Source: Chloroflexota bacterium (GTDB lineage Bacteria; Chloroflexota; Dehalococcoidia; Dehalococcoidales; UBA2162). Taken from it: a stretch of DNA of 19,617 bases. A program made the position numbers and the translations under genes. Positions 1 to 7,288 of this stretch are shown here, piece after piece; positions within the stretch are counted from its first letter, which is position 1; each line of letters opens with the position of its first letter. The stretch lies in assembly GCA_016193545.1 (NCBI GenBank), contig JACPSA010000021.1, forward strand, positions 1-19,617. Reading direction: 5' to 3'. Below the pieces are notes generated by a model. That model made no database searches and had not been told where the DNA came from. It saw only the letters and a program-made list of their open reading frames with translations.

Positions 1-1581
1 AGCCAGATAAGGCTTATCGATTACTTCCCGAGGGATGGGGAGATTGTATACGAGGCCGCAGTGAGAAATGGTCTGGAAGGGGTCATTGCCAAGCACATCG
101 ACAGCGTATATGAGTCAGGAAGACGCTCCCAGCATTGGTTAAAGGTCAAAGCGATGCTCAGCGATGAGTTTGTTATTGGTGGCTACAGCGCGGCCGAAGG
201 GGGAAGGGAGCGCACGTTCAGTTCTCTTTTGCTTGGCTATTTTGACAATAAGGACAAGTTCATATTTGCCGGCCACGTAGGCAGCGGCTTCGATGAAGAG
301 ACTTTGAATGAACTAAAAAGCCGACTCGATGCTATACGCACTGACCGATGTCCGTTTTCTGAAATCCCACCCCTCAATGCTCCCACCACCTGGGTCCGGC
401 CAGAACTGGTCGCCGAGGTCAAATTCAGCGAGTGGACTCAAGAAGGAAGTCTCCGTATTCCCGTTTTTATTCGGCTGCGTGAGGATAAAGCTCCAGATGA
501 AGTCCGCAGGACAGAGGCCGCTACAGCGATAGCACCACCACGGCAGAATAATATCAGCGGGCTCGAAACTGTCCTTGAGCAGTTGAAAAACCCAATGGAC
601 GCTTTCTCTATTGAAGTTGAAGGCAATAAAGTCAGGCTGACTAATATGAGCAAAGTCCTCTGGCTTGCCACAGCTACCCATCCGAATTTCACCAAACGTG
701 ATTTGCTGACCTATCTTGTGACGTTATCGTCGTATCTGTTGCCCCACCTGAAAGACCGTCCGTTGACCTTGAGCCGGTATCCTGATGGCATCTATGGTGA
801 GCATTTCTACCAGAAGCACTGGGGACACCCCACCCCTCCCTTTGTCCAAAAGGTTAATATCAGCGAAGAGAAAGGTTCTATGCGCGAGTACCTAGTTGCC
901 AACAACCTTGCGTCACTGCTCTGGCTGGGACAAGTGGCCAACATTGAATTCCATACCTGGTTTTCAAGAATAAACGCCAAGCCGGATATGGCGGAAGGGC
1001 AAAGCACAGACTATCTTCTGGATTACCCTGATTTCATTATTTTCGACCTCGACCCCTACATCTATTCCGGGCAGGAAGCATCGGGTGCAGAGCCTGAATT
1101 AAGCCGTTCGGGGTTTACCAGGACGTGTGAGGTTGCTTTATGGTTGAAAGAGGTACTCGATGAGCTCTCGCTCAACGCCTTTGCAAAAACGTCAGGCAAG
1201 ACCGGCATCCATGTTTATGTTCCCATCATAAGGAACCTAAATTATAAAGCTGTGCGCTCCAGCGCGGAGATAGTCGGCAAGTATCTTGTTCAGAGGCATC
1301 CCCGGGAAATAACTATAGAATGGGCGCTGGAGAAACGGACCGGAAAGGTGTTCATGGATTACGGCCAGAACGTTCGGGGCAAGACCCTGGCCTCCGTCTA
1401 CTCACCCCGCCCTACCCCAGATGCCGCTATATCTACACCATTGCGTTGGGAGGAACTAGGCAAGGTCTACCCCACAGATTTCACTCTAATGACCCTGCCA
1501 GGCAGACTCAAAGAGACGGGAGACCTATGGACGAATATCCTGTCGGCAAAGCAGGACTTAGCATTTAGACAAAAATCCTAG
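1..1581 (+). CDS. ligD: LigD-type ATP-dependent DNA ligase with C-terminal polymerase domain (5' truncated by window)
   Basis: This frame is open from the first base, so the start lies outside the window; the GTG at 61 is internal. Visible residues begin in the ligase core: motif IV EGVIAK (residues 26-31) and a motif-V-like WLKVK (46-50), then an OB-fold region to about residue 165. From about 210 onward there is a LigD polymerase/primase domain. It has the metal-binding pair in FDLDP (Asp349 and Asp351), the SGKTGIHVYVP motif, and a third acidic residue in MDYGQN (Asp453). LigD proteins repair double-strand breaks by end joining with Ku: the POL domain fills in or adds nucleotides and the ligase seals. 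The order ligase-then-polymerase is that of Bacillus or Pseudomonas, not mycobacteria. Whether a phosphoesterase domain precedes the ligase cannot be seen. No ku gene is in the window. A strong promoter follows the stop, so the next gene is probably separately transcribed. Confidence 0.93.
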   Translation, partial: SQIRLIDYFPRDGEIVYEAAVRNGLEGVIAKHIDSVYESGRRSQHWLKVKAMLSDEFVIGGYSAAEGGRERTFSSLLLGYFDNKDKFIFAGHVGSGFDEETLNELKSRLDAIRTDRCPFSEIPPLNAPTTWVRPELVAEVKFSEWTQEGSLRIPVFIRLREDKAPDEVRRTEAATAIAPPRQNNISGLETVLEQLKNPMDAFSIEVEGNKVRLTNMSKVLWLATATHPNFTKRDLLTYLVTLSSYLLPHLKDRPLTLSRYPDGIYGEHFYQKHWGHPTPPFVQKVNISEEKGSMREYLVANNLASLLWLGQVANIEFHTWFSRINAKPDMAEGQSTDYLLDYPDFIIFDLDPYIYSGQEASGAEPELSRSGFTRTCEVALWLKEVLDELSLNAFAKTSGKTGIHVYVPIIRNLNYKAVRSSAEIVGKYLVQRHPREITIEWALEKRTGKVFMDYGQNVRGKTLASVYSPRPTPDAAISTPLRWEELGKVYPTDFTLMTLPGRLKETGDLWTNILSAKQDLAFRQKS

Positions 1582-1589
1582 TATCTTTA

Positions 1590-1618
1590 TTGACAACTCC
1601 CCGTCTGATAGCTATAAT
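1590..1618 (+). promoter_or_regulatory. Consensus sigma-70 promoter for the DUF401 gene
   Basis: A perfect TTGACA (1590-1595) is separated by exactly 17 bp from a perfect TATAAT (1613-1618). It starts 9 bp after the ligD stop and lies about 90 bp before the DUF401 start, implying a leader of roughly 80 nt. Both hexamers match fully, so this is one of the strongest predicted promoters in the window. Confidence 0.85.
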
Positions 1619-1653
1619 GCGACTAATTTGTCTTCACCCGTACCCCTCCTGGT

Positions 1654-1668
1654 GTGGTATTGTACCAC
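1654..1668. repeat. Short inverted repeat in the DUF401 leader
   Basis: GTGGTA and TACCAC flank a 3-nt loop, 36 bp downstream of the TATAAT box and about 40 bp before the start codon. It lies in the predicted transcribed leader and could be an operator or a small hairpin. There is no T-run, so it is not an intrinsic terminator. Function is unknown. Confidence 0.4.
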
Positions 1669-1707
1669 TCTCAGGTGCTATCCGGATTTAAGAAAGATTA
1701 ATATAAA

Positions 1708-2910
1708 ATGTTGAGCCCGTCCCTGGCGTTGTTGGCATCTATTGCCGGGATATTGATTCTCCTGAGATTGAGAGTCCATCCCGGCGTCGCTATTTTTGTC
1801 GGCAGTCTCGTTATTGCCCTGCTGGTCTTACCGCTAAATTCCATTCCTGCCCATATGCTGCAAGCCCTGCTGGACCGGGAGACGATTAGACTGCTGGTTA
1901 TCATCGCCAGCGCGCTGACCTTAAGCAGCCTGATGGAGCAGAAAGGGTTACTATCGAAACTGGCAACCACAATGGAAAGCATCGGCACTAAACCGGCGCT
2001 ACACCTGGTGCCAGCCGTCATCGGGCTTGTTCCCATGCCCGCCGGCGCCCTAGTCTCGGCTACAGCTTCACGAGACCTGGTCAAAAGAATCGGACTCAAC
2101 CCGGAGCAGAGCACTTTTATCAATTTCTGGTTCCGGCATATCTGGGAATTTTCATTACCGATTTACCCGGCCATCATCATAACCAGCGTCATCCTGTCCG
2201 TTCCACTTTTCTCGGTAGTGAAGATTCTTTCTCCCATAAGCGCTCTGGCTATTGCCGTCGGTGCTGTCGCCAGCTACGGGATACTAAGAAAGTCATCATC
2301 GATAAAAGGAGAACCAACCAAAAATATTGCTTACAACCTGCTCAAAGCAGCCTGGCCCATCCTCTTACTTGTCCCGCTGATACTGGCCGGACTGGATGCG
2401 ATGATAGTCTTTCCACTGGTATTAGTCCTGGTGGCAGTACAGCAGATGGTTAGATGGCCGGAACTGAGAAAGGCTCTAAGATACGGCCTGGAGCCTAAAA
2501 TCCTGTTCCTGTTGTATACCATAATGCTGTATAAGGCAACGATAGAAAGCTCTGGTGCCGCCGGCAAGCTCATTGCGGATATGCAAGTTATCGGGCTGCC
2601 GGCCACAGTTATGCTGGTAGCGCTGCCCCTGCTTATCGGCCTGGCCACGGGCATCAGCATGGCATTTGCCGGCATTACCTTACCACTATTAGTCCCCTAC
2701 ATCATCTCAGGCTCAGGCATCAACACCTACGCCCTATTATTAGCCTACGTTAGTGGGATGATGGGACTGCTGCTCTCTCCTCTGCATCTCTGCCTCATCC
2801 TGTCCGCAGAATACTTCAAGGCTAACTTAGCTAAAATGTACCGTTATCTGCTGCCCCTGACGATAACAATGGAAGCCATCGTCATCCTCATTTATTATAT
2901 CGCTACCTGA
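1708..2910 (+). CDS. DUF401 family multi-pass membrane protein
   Basis: A 400-residue, very hydrophobic protein with about ten likely membrane segments. It carries landmarks I associate with the DUF401 family (PF04165): GLVPMPAGALVSA near residue 110, then FINFWFRHIWEFSLPIYPA near 140, and a C-terminal glycine/proline-rich hydrophobic region. The family is uncharacterised and resembles permeases of the ion-transporter type; no substrate can be assigned from the sequence. The ATG at 1708 starts the first membrane helix directly. Its ribosome-binding site is weak (AAGAAAG, 1690-1696), in contrast to the consensus promoter upstream. It converges on ftsZ, and I see no terminator of its own: the hairpin at 2971-3002 has a T-run only on the other strand. 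Confidence 0.85.
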   Translation: MLSPSLALLASIAGILILLRLRVHPGVAIFVGSLVIALLVLPLNSIPAHMLQALLDRETIRLLVIIASALTLSSLMEQKGLLSKLATTMESIGTKPALHLVPAVIGLVPMPAGALVSATASRDLVKRIGLNPEQSTFINFWFRHIWEFSLPIYPAIIITSVILSVPLFSVVKILSPISALAIAVGAVASYGILRKSSSIKGEPTKNIAYNLLKAAWPILLLVPLILAGLDAMIVFPLVLVLVAVQQMVRWPELRKALRYGLEPKILFLLYTIMLYKATIESSGAAGKLIADMQVIGLPATVMLVALPLLIGLATGISMAFAGITLPLLVPYIISGSGINTYALLLAYVSGMMGLLLSPLHLCLILSAEYFKANLAKMYRYLLPLTITMEAIVILIYYIAT

Positions 2911-2963
2911 AAACTCCATTCGTCAAATCCCGGTAATCCTGAATCACCCCACATCGCCCGGAC

Positions 2964-3002
2964 AAAAAATGAAGGCTGCAGAGTATGAACCCTACAGCCT
3001 TC
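2964..3002 (-). terminator. Intrinsic terminator of the division operon
   Basis: On the minus strand an 11-bp stem (GAAGGCTGTAG pairing with CTGCAGCCTTC, one G-T wobble) with a 10-nt loop is followed after one base by six T. It lies about 30 bp past the ftsZ stop and closes the mraZ-rsmH-ftsA-ftsZ transcript. Confidence 0.88.
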
Positions 3003-3032
3003 GCTAAGGAGGGGGTTCTAGAAGTCTGGATT

Positions 3033-4166
3033 TCAAGCAGCAGGAGTCTGCTGCGGCGCCTTATTAAGTTTAGAATATAAGGTTGACATCTGACGACGAC
3101 GCTCAAACATCGGACGGCGCATGAAGGAGGGAACATCCATCTCCTCTTCACTCGCCTTTAAACCGATAAGGAACTCATCAAGCTCTTCATCCCGGCCGGT
3201 GCTAGACATTCCCTTATTAGAGGCAAACCCTGTGGTGATTAAAGTAATCCTTATCTCTTTATCCATACTGGGGTCGTTAGCCACGCCGAAGATAATATTC
3301 GCCTCGGGGTCGACCGCTTGCTTGATTATCTTAGCGGCTTCATTAACCTCATACAGGGTGAGATTGTCACCACCCACCACATTGAACAACACCCCCTTTG
3401 ACCCGGCGGCGGAAACATCCAACAAGGGACTGGCCAGAGCATCCTTAGCCGCGTCTACGGCACGATTCTGACCGGTTCCCCTGCCAATGGACATCCAGGC
3501 CGGACCAGCGTCTTTCATCACCGCCCTGACATCAGCAAAATCAAGATTAATCAATCCGGGAGCAGTAATAACTTCAGAGATGGCCTGGACACCGTGTCTC
3601 AGTACATCATCAGCCACCTTAAAGGCACTATCTACCCCCGTTTTTTGGTCACAGAGGTCAATCAAGCGGTCATTGGGGATGATAATCAGTGTATCGACTT
3701 TACCCAGCAAGGTAGCAATTCCCTCTTCGGCCACTCGACAACGGTGTGCCCCCTCGAAGTTGAATGGTTTGGTGACCACGGCAATAGTGAGGGCTCCACT
3801 ACTCCTGGCTACTTCAGCCACGACCGGGGCTGCTCCGGTGCCGGTACCACCACCCATACCACAGGTAATAAAGACCATATCTGCCCCTAAAATGGCCTCC
3901 CTGATTTCATCACGGCTTTCCTCAGCCGCTTTCTGGCCATGGACGTGGTCACCACCGGCCCCTAATCCTCTGGTCACCCTCTCTCCAAGCTGGATACGGA
4001 CCGGGGCTTCCGTAAAAGCCAGGGCCTGGGCATCCGTATTCATGGCAATAAACTCTACACCGTGAATATTCTCTCGGACCATACGGGTTATTGCGTTACA
4101 GCCACCACCACCCAGCCCGATTACCTTAATCTTTGCCGGGTTTGCTACGAAATTCGTTTTCGCCAT
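3033..4166 (-). CDS. ftsZ: Cell division GTPase FtsZ
   Basis: FtsZ, the tubulin-like GTPase that polymerises at midcell to form the Z ring. A 377-residue protein starting MAKTNF. The reading frame opens 8 codons earlier, but AGGAGG (4172-4177) is placed 5 nt before this ATG. Visible: the N-terminal nucleotide-binding segment IGLGGGGCNAI, the tubulin signature GGGTGTG (105-111), and the synergy-loop motif NLDFADV that completes the GTPase site of the neighbouring subunit. The segment usually reading GAGGNP reads GAGGDH. The linker is short. The conserved partner-binding peptide appears as DVPSFMRR but is not at the extreme end: a basic tail of about 25 residues follows. It is the last gene of the operon, 48 bp after ftsA, with a terminator behind it. 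Confidence 0.98.
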   Translation of the reverse strand: MAKTNFVANPAKIKVIGLGGGGCNAITRMVRENIHGVEFIAMNTDAQALAFTEAPVRIQLGERVTRGLGAGGDHVHGQKAAEESRDEIREAILGADMVFITCGMGGGTGTGAAPVVAEVARSSGALTIAVVTKPFNFEGAHRCRVAEEGIATLLGKVDTLIIIPNDRLIDLCDQKTGVDSAFKVADDVLRHGVQAISEVITAPGLINLDFADVRAVMKDAGPAWMSIGRGTGQNRAVDAAKDALASPLLDVSAAGSKGVLFNVVGGDNLTLYEVNEAAKIIKQAVDPEANIIFGVANDPSMDKEIRITLITTGFASNKGMSSTGRDEELDEFLIGLKASEEEMDVPSFMRRPMFERRRQMSTLYSKLNKAPQQTPAA

Positions 4167-4171
4167 ATTTC

Positions 4172-4177
4172 CCTCCT
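4172..4177 (-). promoter_or_regulatory. Ribosome-binding site that sets the ftsZ start
   Basis: Minus-strand AGGAGG, 5 nt before the ATG at 4166. It argues against the in-frame upstream ATG at 4190, which would place this site inside the coding region and has no good site of its own. Confidence 0.8.
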
Positions 4178-4214
4178 TTCTCCAACACATTAGCCACTAT
4201 TGACCGACCGATAG

Positions 4215-5426
4215 CTAACGAAACAAGGCTCTAATTCGAGACGCAATGTTCCACCAGTTGCCAACAAATCCGCGCTTCTTCCAACCTTGCTGGCTCTGAT
4301 GCTTGGCTCCCCAGATTAAAAGACCAACACCGGTAGCATAGGCCGGGTCACGAAGATTATCGGCAATACCATAGATATTGGTCGGAGAGCCTACCCTTAC
4401 CGGCAGACGCAGTATATCGCGCCCCATCGCATCCATACCAGAGAGGTTGGAGCTACCGCCAGTCAATACCAGACCAGCGGGAACCAATGCCTCATATTCA
4501 GAACGTGGTAGCTCCAGCAGAATCAGCCTCATAATTTCCTCGACCCGGGCTCTGAGAATATCGCACAGGTCTTGATAAGAGGCGCCATGCCCATCCTCAG
4601 CCAGGCTGGCTGTTTCCGCCCTCCCTTCATAAACAGGCAGCACACTACCATGCCTCTTCTTCATCTGTTCAGCTACTTCAAATGGCAGTCCTAAACCAAT
4701 AGCAATGTCACGGGTCAGTTGGTAACCGGCTACCGGTAGAACGGCAGTGTGCCAGATGCTGCCATCCTTAAAAACAGAGATATCAGTGGTACCCCCACCA
4801 ATGTCAGCCAGGATAACACCGACTTGTTTTTCATCCTCGGTCAGAACCGCTTCACTGCTGGCTAGAGGCTCAAGGACAAGGTCCTCAATATCCAGGCCAA
4901 CACTCCGAATACACTTGGTCAGATTCTGGATGGAAGCTACGGCAGCCGTAATGACATGTGTCTCCACATCCAGCCTGAAGCCATGCATACCTACCGGGTT
5001 TTTGACTCCGGATTGCCCGTCGACCGCATAACTGCGGGTAATAGCATGGAGCACTTTTCTATCGCCGGAGACCTTGACACTCTGCGCAGATTGAAGCACC
5101 CGCTTCAAGTCATCCGAGCGCACCAGCCGGTCATTACGAGTAATCGCAACGGCACCCCGATTATTCAGTGAGGTGACGTGCCGACCGGTAACGCCCACAT
5201 AAGCTGATTCTATTTTATAGCCACTGGCTTGTTCAGCCTTAATCAGTGACCTACGGATTGAATCTCGGGCATCATTGATGTTGACCACCAGCCCCTTATG
5301 CATCCCGTTGGACGGAGTAATACCGACACCAGCCACCCGGACATCGGCGTCGTTTACCTCAGCGACAATGGTGCATATCTTGGTGGTACCAACATCGATG
5401 GCTGTTAAAGTGGTCCGCTTTCTCAT
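4215..5426 (-). CDS. ftsA: Cell division protein FtsA
   Basis: FtsA, an actin-family ATPase that tethers FtsZ to the membrane and recruits later division proteins. The 403-residue product shows the actin-type phosphate 1 motif AIDVGTTKICTIVAEV at residues 9-24, the phosphate 2 motif ADIGGGTTDISVF near 205, and the adenosine motif LVLTGGSSNLSGMD near 320. It ends in a basic, amphipathic helix (SRIRALFR) that fits the FtsA membrane-targeting sequence. The ATG has a strong AAGGAGG site about 6 nt upstream. It lies 82 bp after rsmH, where I see no promoter or terminator, and 48 bp before ftsZ, so it is likely cotranscribed. Its presence implies membrane-anchored Z-ring division even though no wall-synthesis genes are nearby. 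Confidence 0.97.
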   Translation of the reverse strand: MRKRTTLTAIDVGTTKICTIVAEVNDADVRVAGVGITPSNGMHKGLVVNINDARDSIRRSLIKAEQASGYKIESAYVGVTGRHVTSLNNRGAVAITRNDRLVRSDDLKRVLQSAQSVKVSGDRKVLHAITRSYAVDGQSGVKNPVGMHGFRLDVETHVITAAVASIQNLTKCIRSVGLDIEDLVLEPLASSEAVLTEDEKQVGVILADIGGGTTDISVFKDGSIWHTAVLPVAGYQLTRDIAIGLGLPFEVAEQMKKRHGSVLPVYEGRAETASLAEDGHGASYQDLCDILRARVEEIMRLILLELPRSEYEALVPAGLVLTGGSSNLSGMDAMGRDILRLPVRVGSPTNIYGIADNLRDPAYATGVGLLIWGAKHQSQQGWKKRGFVGNWWNIASRIRALFR

Positions 5427-5508
5427 CTAGTCCCTCCTTAATCACTGAACTCTGCTCTTACTGTTAATTTACACATCCCGCATACCCTCCGTAATCTACA
5501 AAATACGG

Positions 5509-6552
5509 TCAGGATGCCAGAAAAACCTGCCGCAGCTTCTGCAGCAAAATCGGTCTCCTCCAGCCATTATCCTTAACTTCAGTTGCTGAACATAGCCTTT
5601 CGACAATCTGATACTGCTCATCCTGAGTAATGACACGCTCAGCCGCCCTCAATCTGGCACTACGACTGCGCGGATTGGCCTGGAACTCGGCAAAAGAAAC
5701 GGTAATAACCCTCTTATTGAGTATTCTCAAGCTAGCCGCATGTCCGCAAACACAGTTTGGCGTACCCGGCGGGCAGATACAATCCTTTGACTCCCGCTGC
5801 ATAAATTGCTTCACGATACGGTCCTCAAGAGAATGATAACTGATAACCACCAGTCTTCCTGAAAAACCAAGAAGGGTAACTGCCTGCCTCAAAGCTGATT
5901 CCAGATGCTCAAGCTCCTGGTTAACAGTAATCCGTAACGCCTGAAAAGTTTTAGTCGCCGGGTGAATCCGGTGTCGGCGACGGCCAACAACCTGTTCTAT
6001 CACCTGGGCCAGCTCAATAGTAGTTTTGAAAGGCCGTTCCTGCACGATACGGCGAGCTATTCGGCGGCTGTAACCCTCTTCACCATATGTTTTTATCAGG
6101 TGAGCCAGTTCAGCCTCAGAGTAAGTGTTAACAATGTCAGCCGCGGTAAGTTCCTGGTCAGGGCTGAGACGCATATCTAATGGTGCTCGATGCTGAAAGC
6201 TGAAGCCGCGACCACTGCCGTTGAGTTGGAGGGAAGACAGCCCCAGGTCAAACAGGATGCCATGTACCGGCACAAAGTCATGCTTATAGCAAATCGCCTG
6301 TAAATTACTAAAGTTGTCATTAACAAGAAGGGTAGAACCACTATAGGCTTCAAGCCGGCTACTGGCTACTTTTATCGCGTCAGGATCAGCATCGATGCCT
6401 AGCAGTTGCCCGCCTGGTGAGCTATGCTCCAGAATAGCCGCCGCATGCCCGCCACCACCGAGAGTACAATCAATGTAGCGCCCCCCCGGCTGTACCGCGA
6501 GCGCCTTAATTGCCTCTTCCACTAGAACCGGAGTATGAGCAGGTGCTAACAT
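5509..6552 (-). CDS. rsmH: 16S rRNA (cytosine-1402-N4)-methyltransferase RsmH (MraW)
   Basis: RsmH methylates N4 of C1402 in the decoding site of 16S rRNA using S-adenosylmethionine. Visible: the N-terminal HTPVLVEEAI, the SAM-binding loop DCTLGGGGHAAAIL, the acidic LGIDADPDAI, FDLGLSSLQL, ISYHSLEDRIVKQF, and the family's cysteine pair cluster CICPPGTPNCVCG. The 347 residues exceed the usual ~310 by a C-terminal extension of roughly 35 residues after the last family motif. The ATG at 6552 is 12 bp after the mraZ stop; the ribosome-binding site is poor (TGAGTTAG), so translation is probably coupled to mraZ. Confidence 0.97.
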   Translation of the reverse strand: MLAPAHTPVLVEEAIKALAVQPGGRYIDCTLGGGGHAAAILEHSSPGGQLLGIDADPDAIKVASSRLEAYSGSTLLVNDNFSNLQAICYKHDFVPVHGILFDLGLSSLQLNGSGRGFSFQHRAPLDMRLSPDQELTAADIVNTYSEAELAHLIKTYGEEGYSRRIARRIVQERPFKTTIELAQVIEQVVGRRRHRIHPATKTFQALRITVNQELEHLESALRQAVTLLGFSGRLVVISYHSLEDRIVKQFMQRESKDCICPPGTPNCVCGHAASLRILNKRVITVSFAEFQANPRSRSARLRAAERVITQDEQYQIVERLCSATEVKDNGWRRPILLQKLRQVFLAS

Positions 6553-6564
6553 AAGTCTAACTCA

Positions 6565-6990
6565 TTAATGCCGTTCTAGACTTTCTATAATCTGCCAGAC
6601 TTGTTCCTGGCTAATAGCTTTCTCTGATTCCCACTGCTCCTTGTTCCACAGCTCAAGATAAGTATTAGCCCCAGCGATAACAGCTTCATCCTCAATGCCG
6701 GCATACTCCCGCAGCGGAGCCGGTACCGCTATTCTGCCCTGCCCGTCCATATATAGAGTAAAAGCAGTAGCAAAAATAGCCCGGTTTAACCTTCTTAACT
6801 TGCTGGGGGCAGCTGAACCGGTAGTTAGAGAAGCCGCCAGCTTTTTCCACTCAACCAGAGAGTAGACATTGATACATCGCTCTGCGCCCGGCGCCAGTAC
6901 TACTCCGTCCTTTAGTTCTCTACGGAACCTGGGCGGAATCAGTACCCTGCCCTTCTCATCAATCCGGTATTCAAACTCACCCAAAAACAC
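6565..6990 (-). CDS. mraZ: Transcriptional regulator MraZ
   Basis: MraZ, the ring-forming AbrB-fold regulator that controls its own division operon. The 141-residue protein has two tandem MraZ domains, each with the characteristic D-x-x-G-R signature: DEKGR at residues 12-16 and DGQGR near residue 82. The start codon is GTG (complement of CAC at 6988-6990), giving an N-terminus MFLGEFEYRIDEKGR that matches the family without extension. The Shine-Dalgarno site is weak. It is the first gene of the operon. Immediately upstream are repeats of the type MraZ binds, so autoregulation is strongly suggested. Confidence 0.97.
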   Translation of the reverse strand: MFLGEFEYRIDEKGRVLIPPRFRRELKDGVVLAPGAERCINVYSLVEWKKLAASLTTGSAAPSKLRRLNRAIFATAFTLYMDGQGRIAVPAPLREYAGIEDEAVIAGANTYLELWNKEQWESEKAISQEQVWQIIESLERH

Positions 6991-7018
6991 TTTTTCTACC
7001 TACATACCTGCAATACTC

Positions 7019-7063
7019 CCCACTTTCCACCACTATCAACCACTTTTTACCATTGTGCACCAT
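7019..7063 (-). promoter_or_regulatory. MraZ-box array: five direct repeats at 10-bp spacing
   Basis: On the minus strand five pentamers recur exactly 10 bp apart: ATGGT (7063-7059), ATGGT (7053-7049), GTGGT (7043-7039), GTGGT (7033-7029) and GTGGG (7023-7019). Known MraZ operators are three or four TGGG/GTGG direct repeats separated by 5 nt, the same geometry. The array covers the predicted -10 element and the start of the leader, a position suited to repression by the mraZ product. Confidence 0.85.
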
Positions 7064-7080
7064 TTTTGTTTATTTGTCAA
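7052..7080 (-). promoter_or_regulatory. Promoter of the mraZ-rsmH-ftsA-ftsZ operon
   Basis: Minus strand: perfect TTGACA (7080-7075), 17-bp spacer, CACAAT as -10 (7057-7052, 4 of 6 consensus bases). The -10 and spacer overlap the first two MraZ-box repeats. Predicted transcription start is near 7045, leaving a leader of about 55 nt before the mraZ GTG. Confidence 0.75.
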
Positions 7081-7176
7081 GTACCTTGAGAAAAATATTT
7101 TTAAGATTTTTCTATAACGCTATTTAGCCTCAAAGAGCAATCTCCTGCCACAGGCTTTTTAAGTCACCTCTATTTA

Positions 7177-7185
7177 TGTTAGAAT
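7177..7185 (+). promoter_or_regulatory. Possible extended -10 promoter for trmD
   Basis: TG, one base, then TAGAAT (7180-7185), followed by a small hairpin (CTGGCT, loop TTACC, AGCCAG, 7191-7207). There is no good -35, as often with extended -10 promoters. It would give a leader of nearly 100 nt before trmD. The rest of the 298-bp mraZ-trmD divergent region is AT-rich (around 7085-7115) without further recognisable features. Confidence 0.45.
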
Positions 7186-7288
7186 AGAAACTGGCTTTAC
7201 CAGCCAGAAAGGATTCTGAACAACGGGAATTGCTTCTGCCTGATATGCTGGGCGTCCCGCAACAAAGCCATTTATGGTGAGAACAAAA

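Noticed and set aside
2971..3002. Bidirectional terminator also serving the DUF401 gene
   Set aside because: The hairpin has a T-run only on the minus strand; the plus strand continues CGCTAAGGAGG.
3487..4065. 192-codon plus-strand reading frame across ftsZ
   Set aside because: It lies entirely antisense to a clear ftsZ, has no ribosome-binding site, and its composition simply mirrors the FtsZ codons.
5427..5508. Four-codon frame and weak CCGTA/TACGG stem between rsmH and ftsA
   Set aside because: The ribosome-binding site is too close to its ATG and the stem is only 5 bp without a T-run; no sign of a remnant ftsL or ftsI.
7086..7118. TTGAGA and TATAAC as a trmD promoter
   Set aside because: The spacer is 21 bp, too long for a normal sigma-70 promoter; the extended -10 at 7177-7185 is better.
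7237..7281. Possible 11-codon leader peptide (ATG at about 7244) ending at the trmD ribosome-binding site
   Set aside because: It has no Shine-Dalgarno site and no run of regulatory codons; a short open frame of this size is expected by chance.
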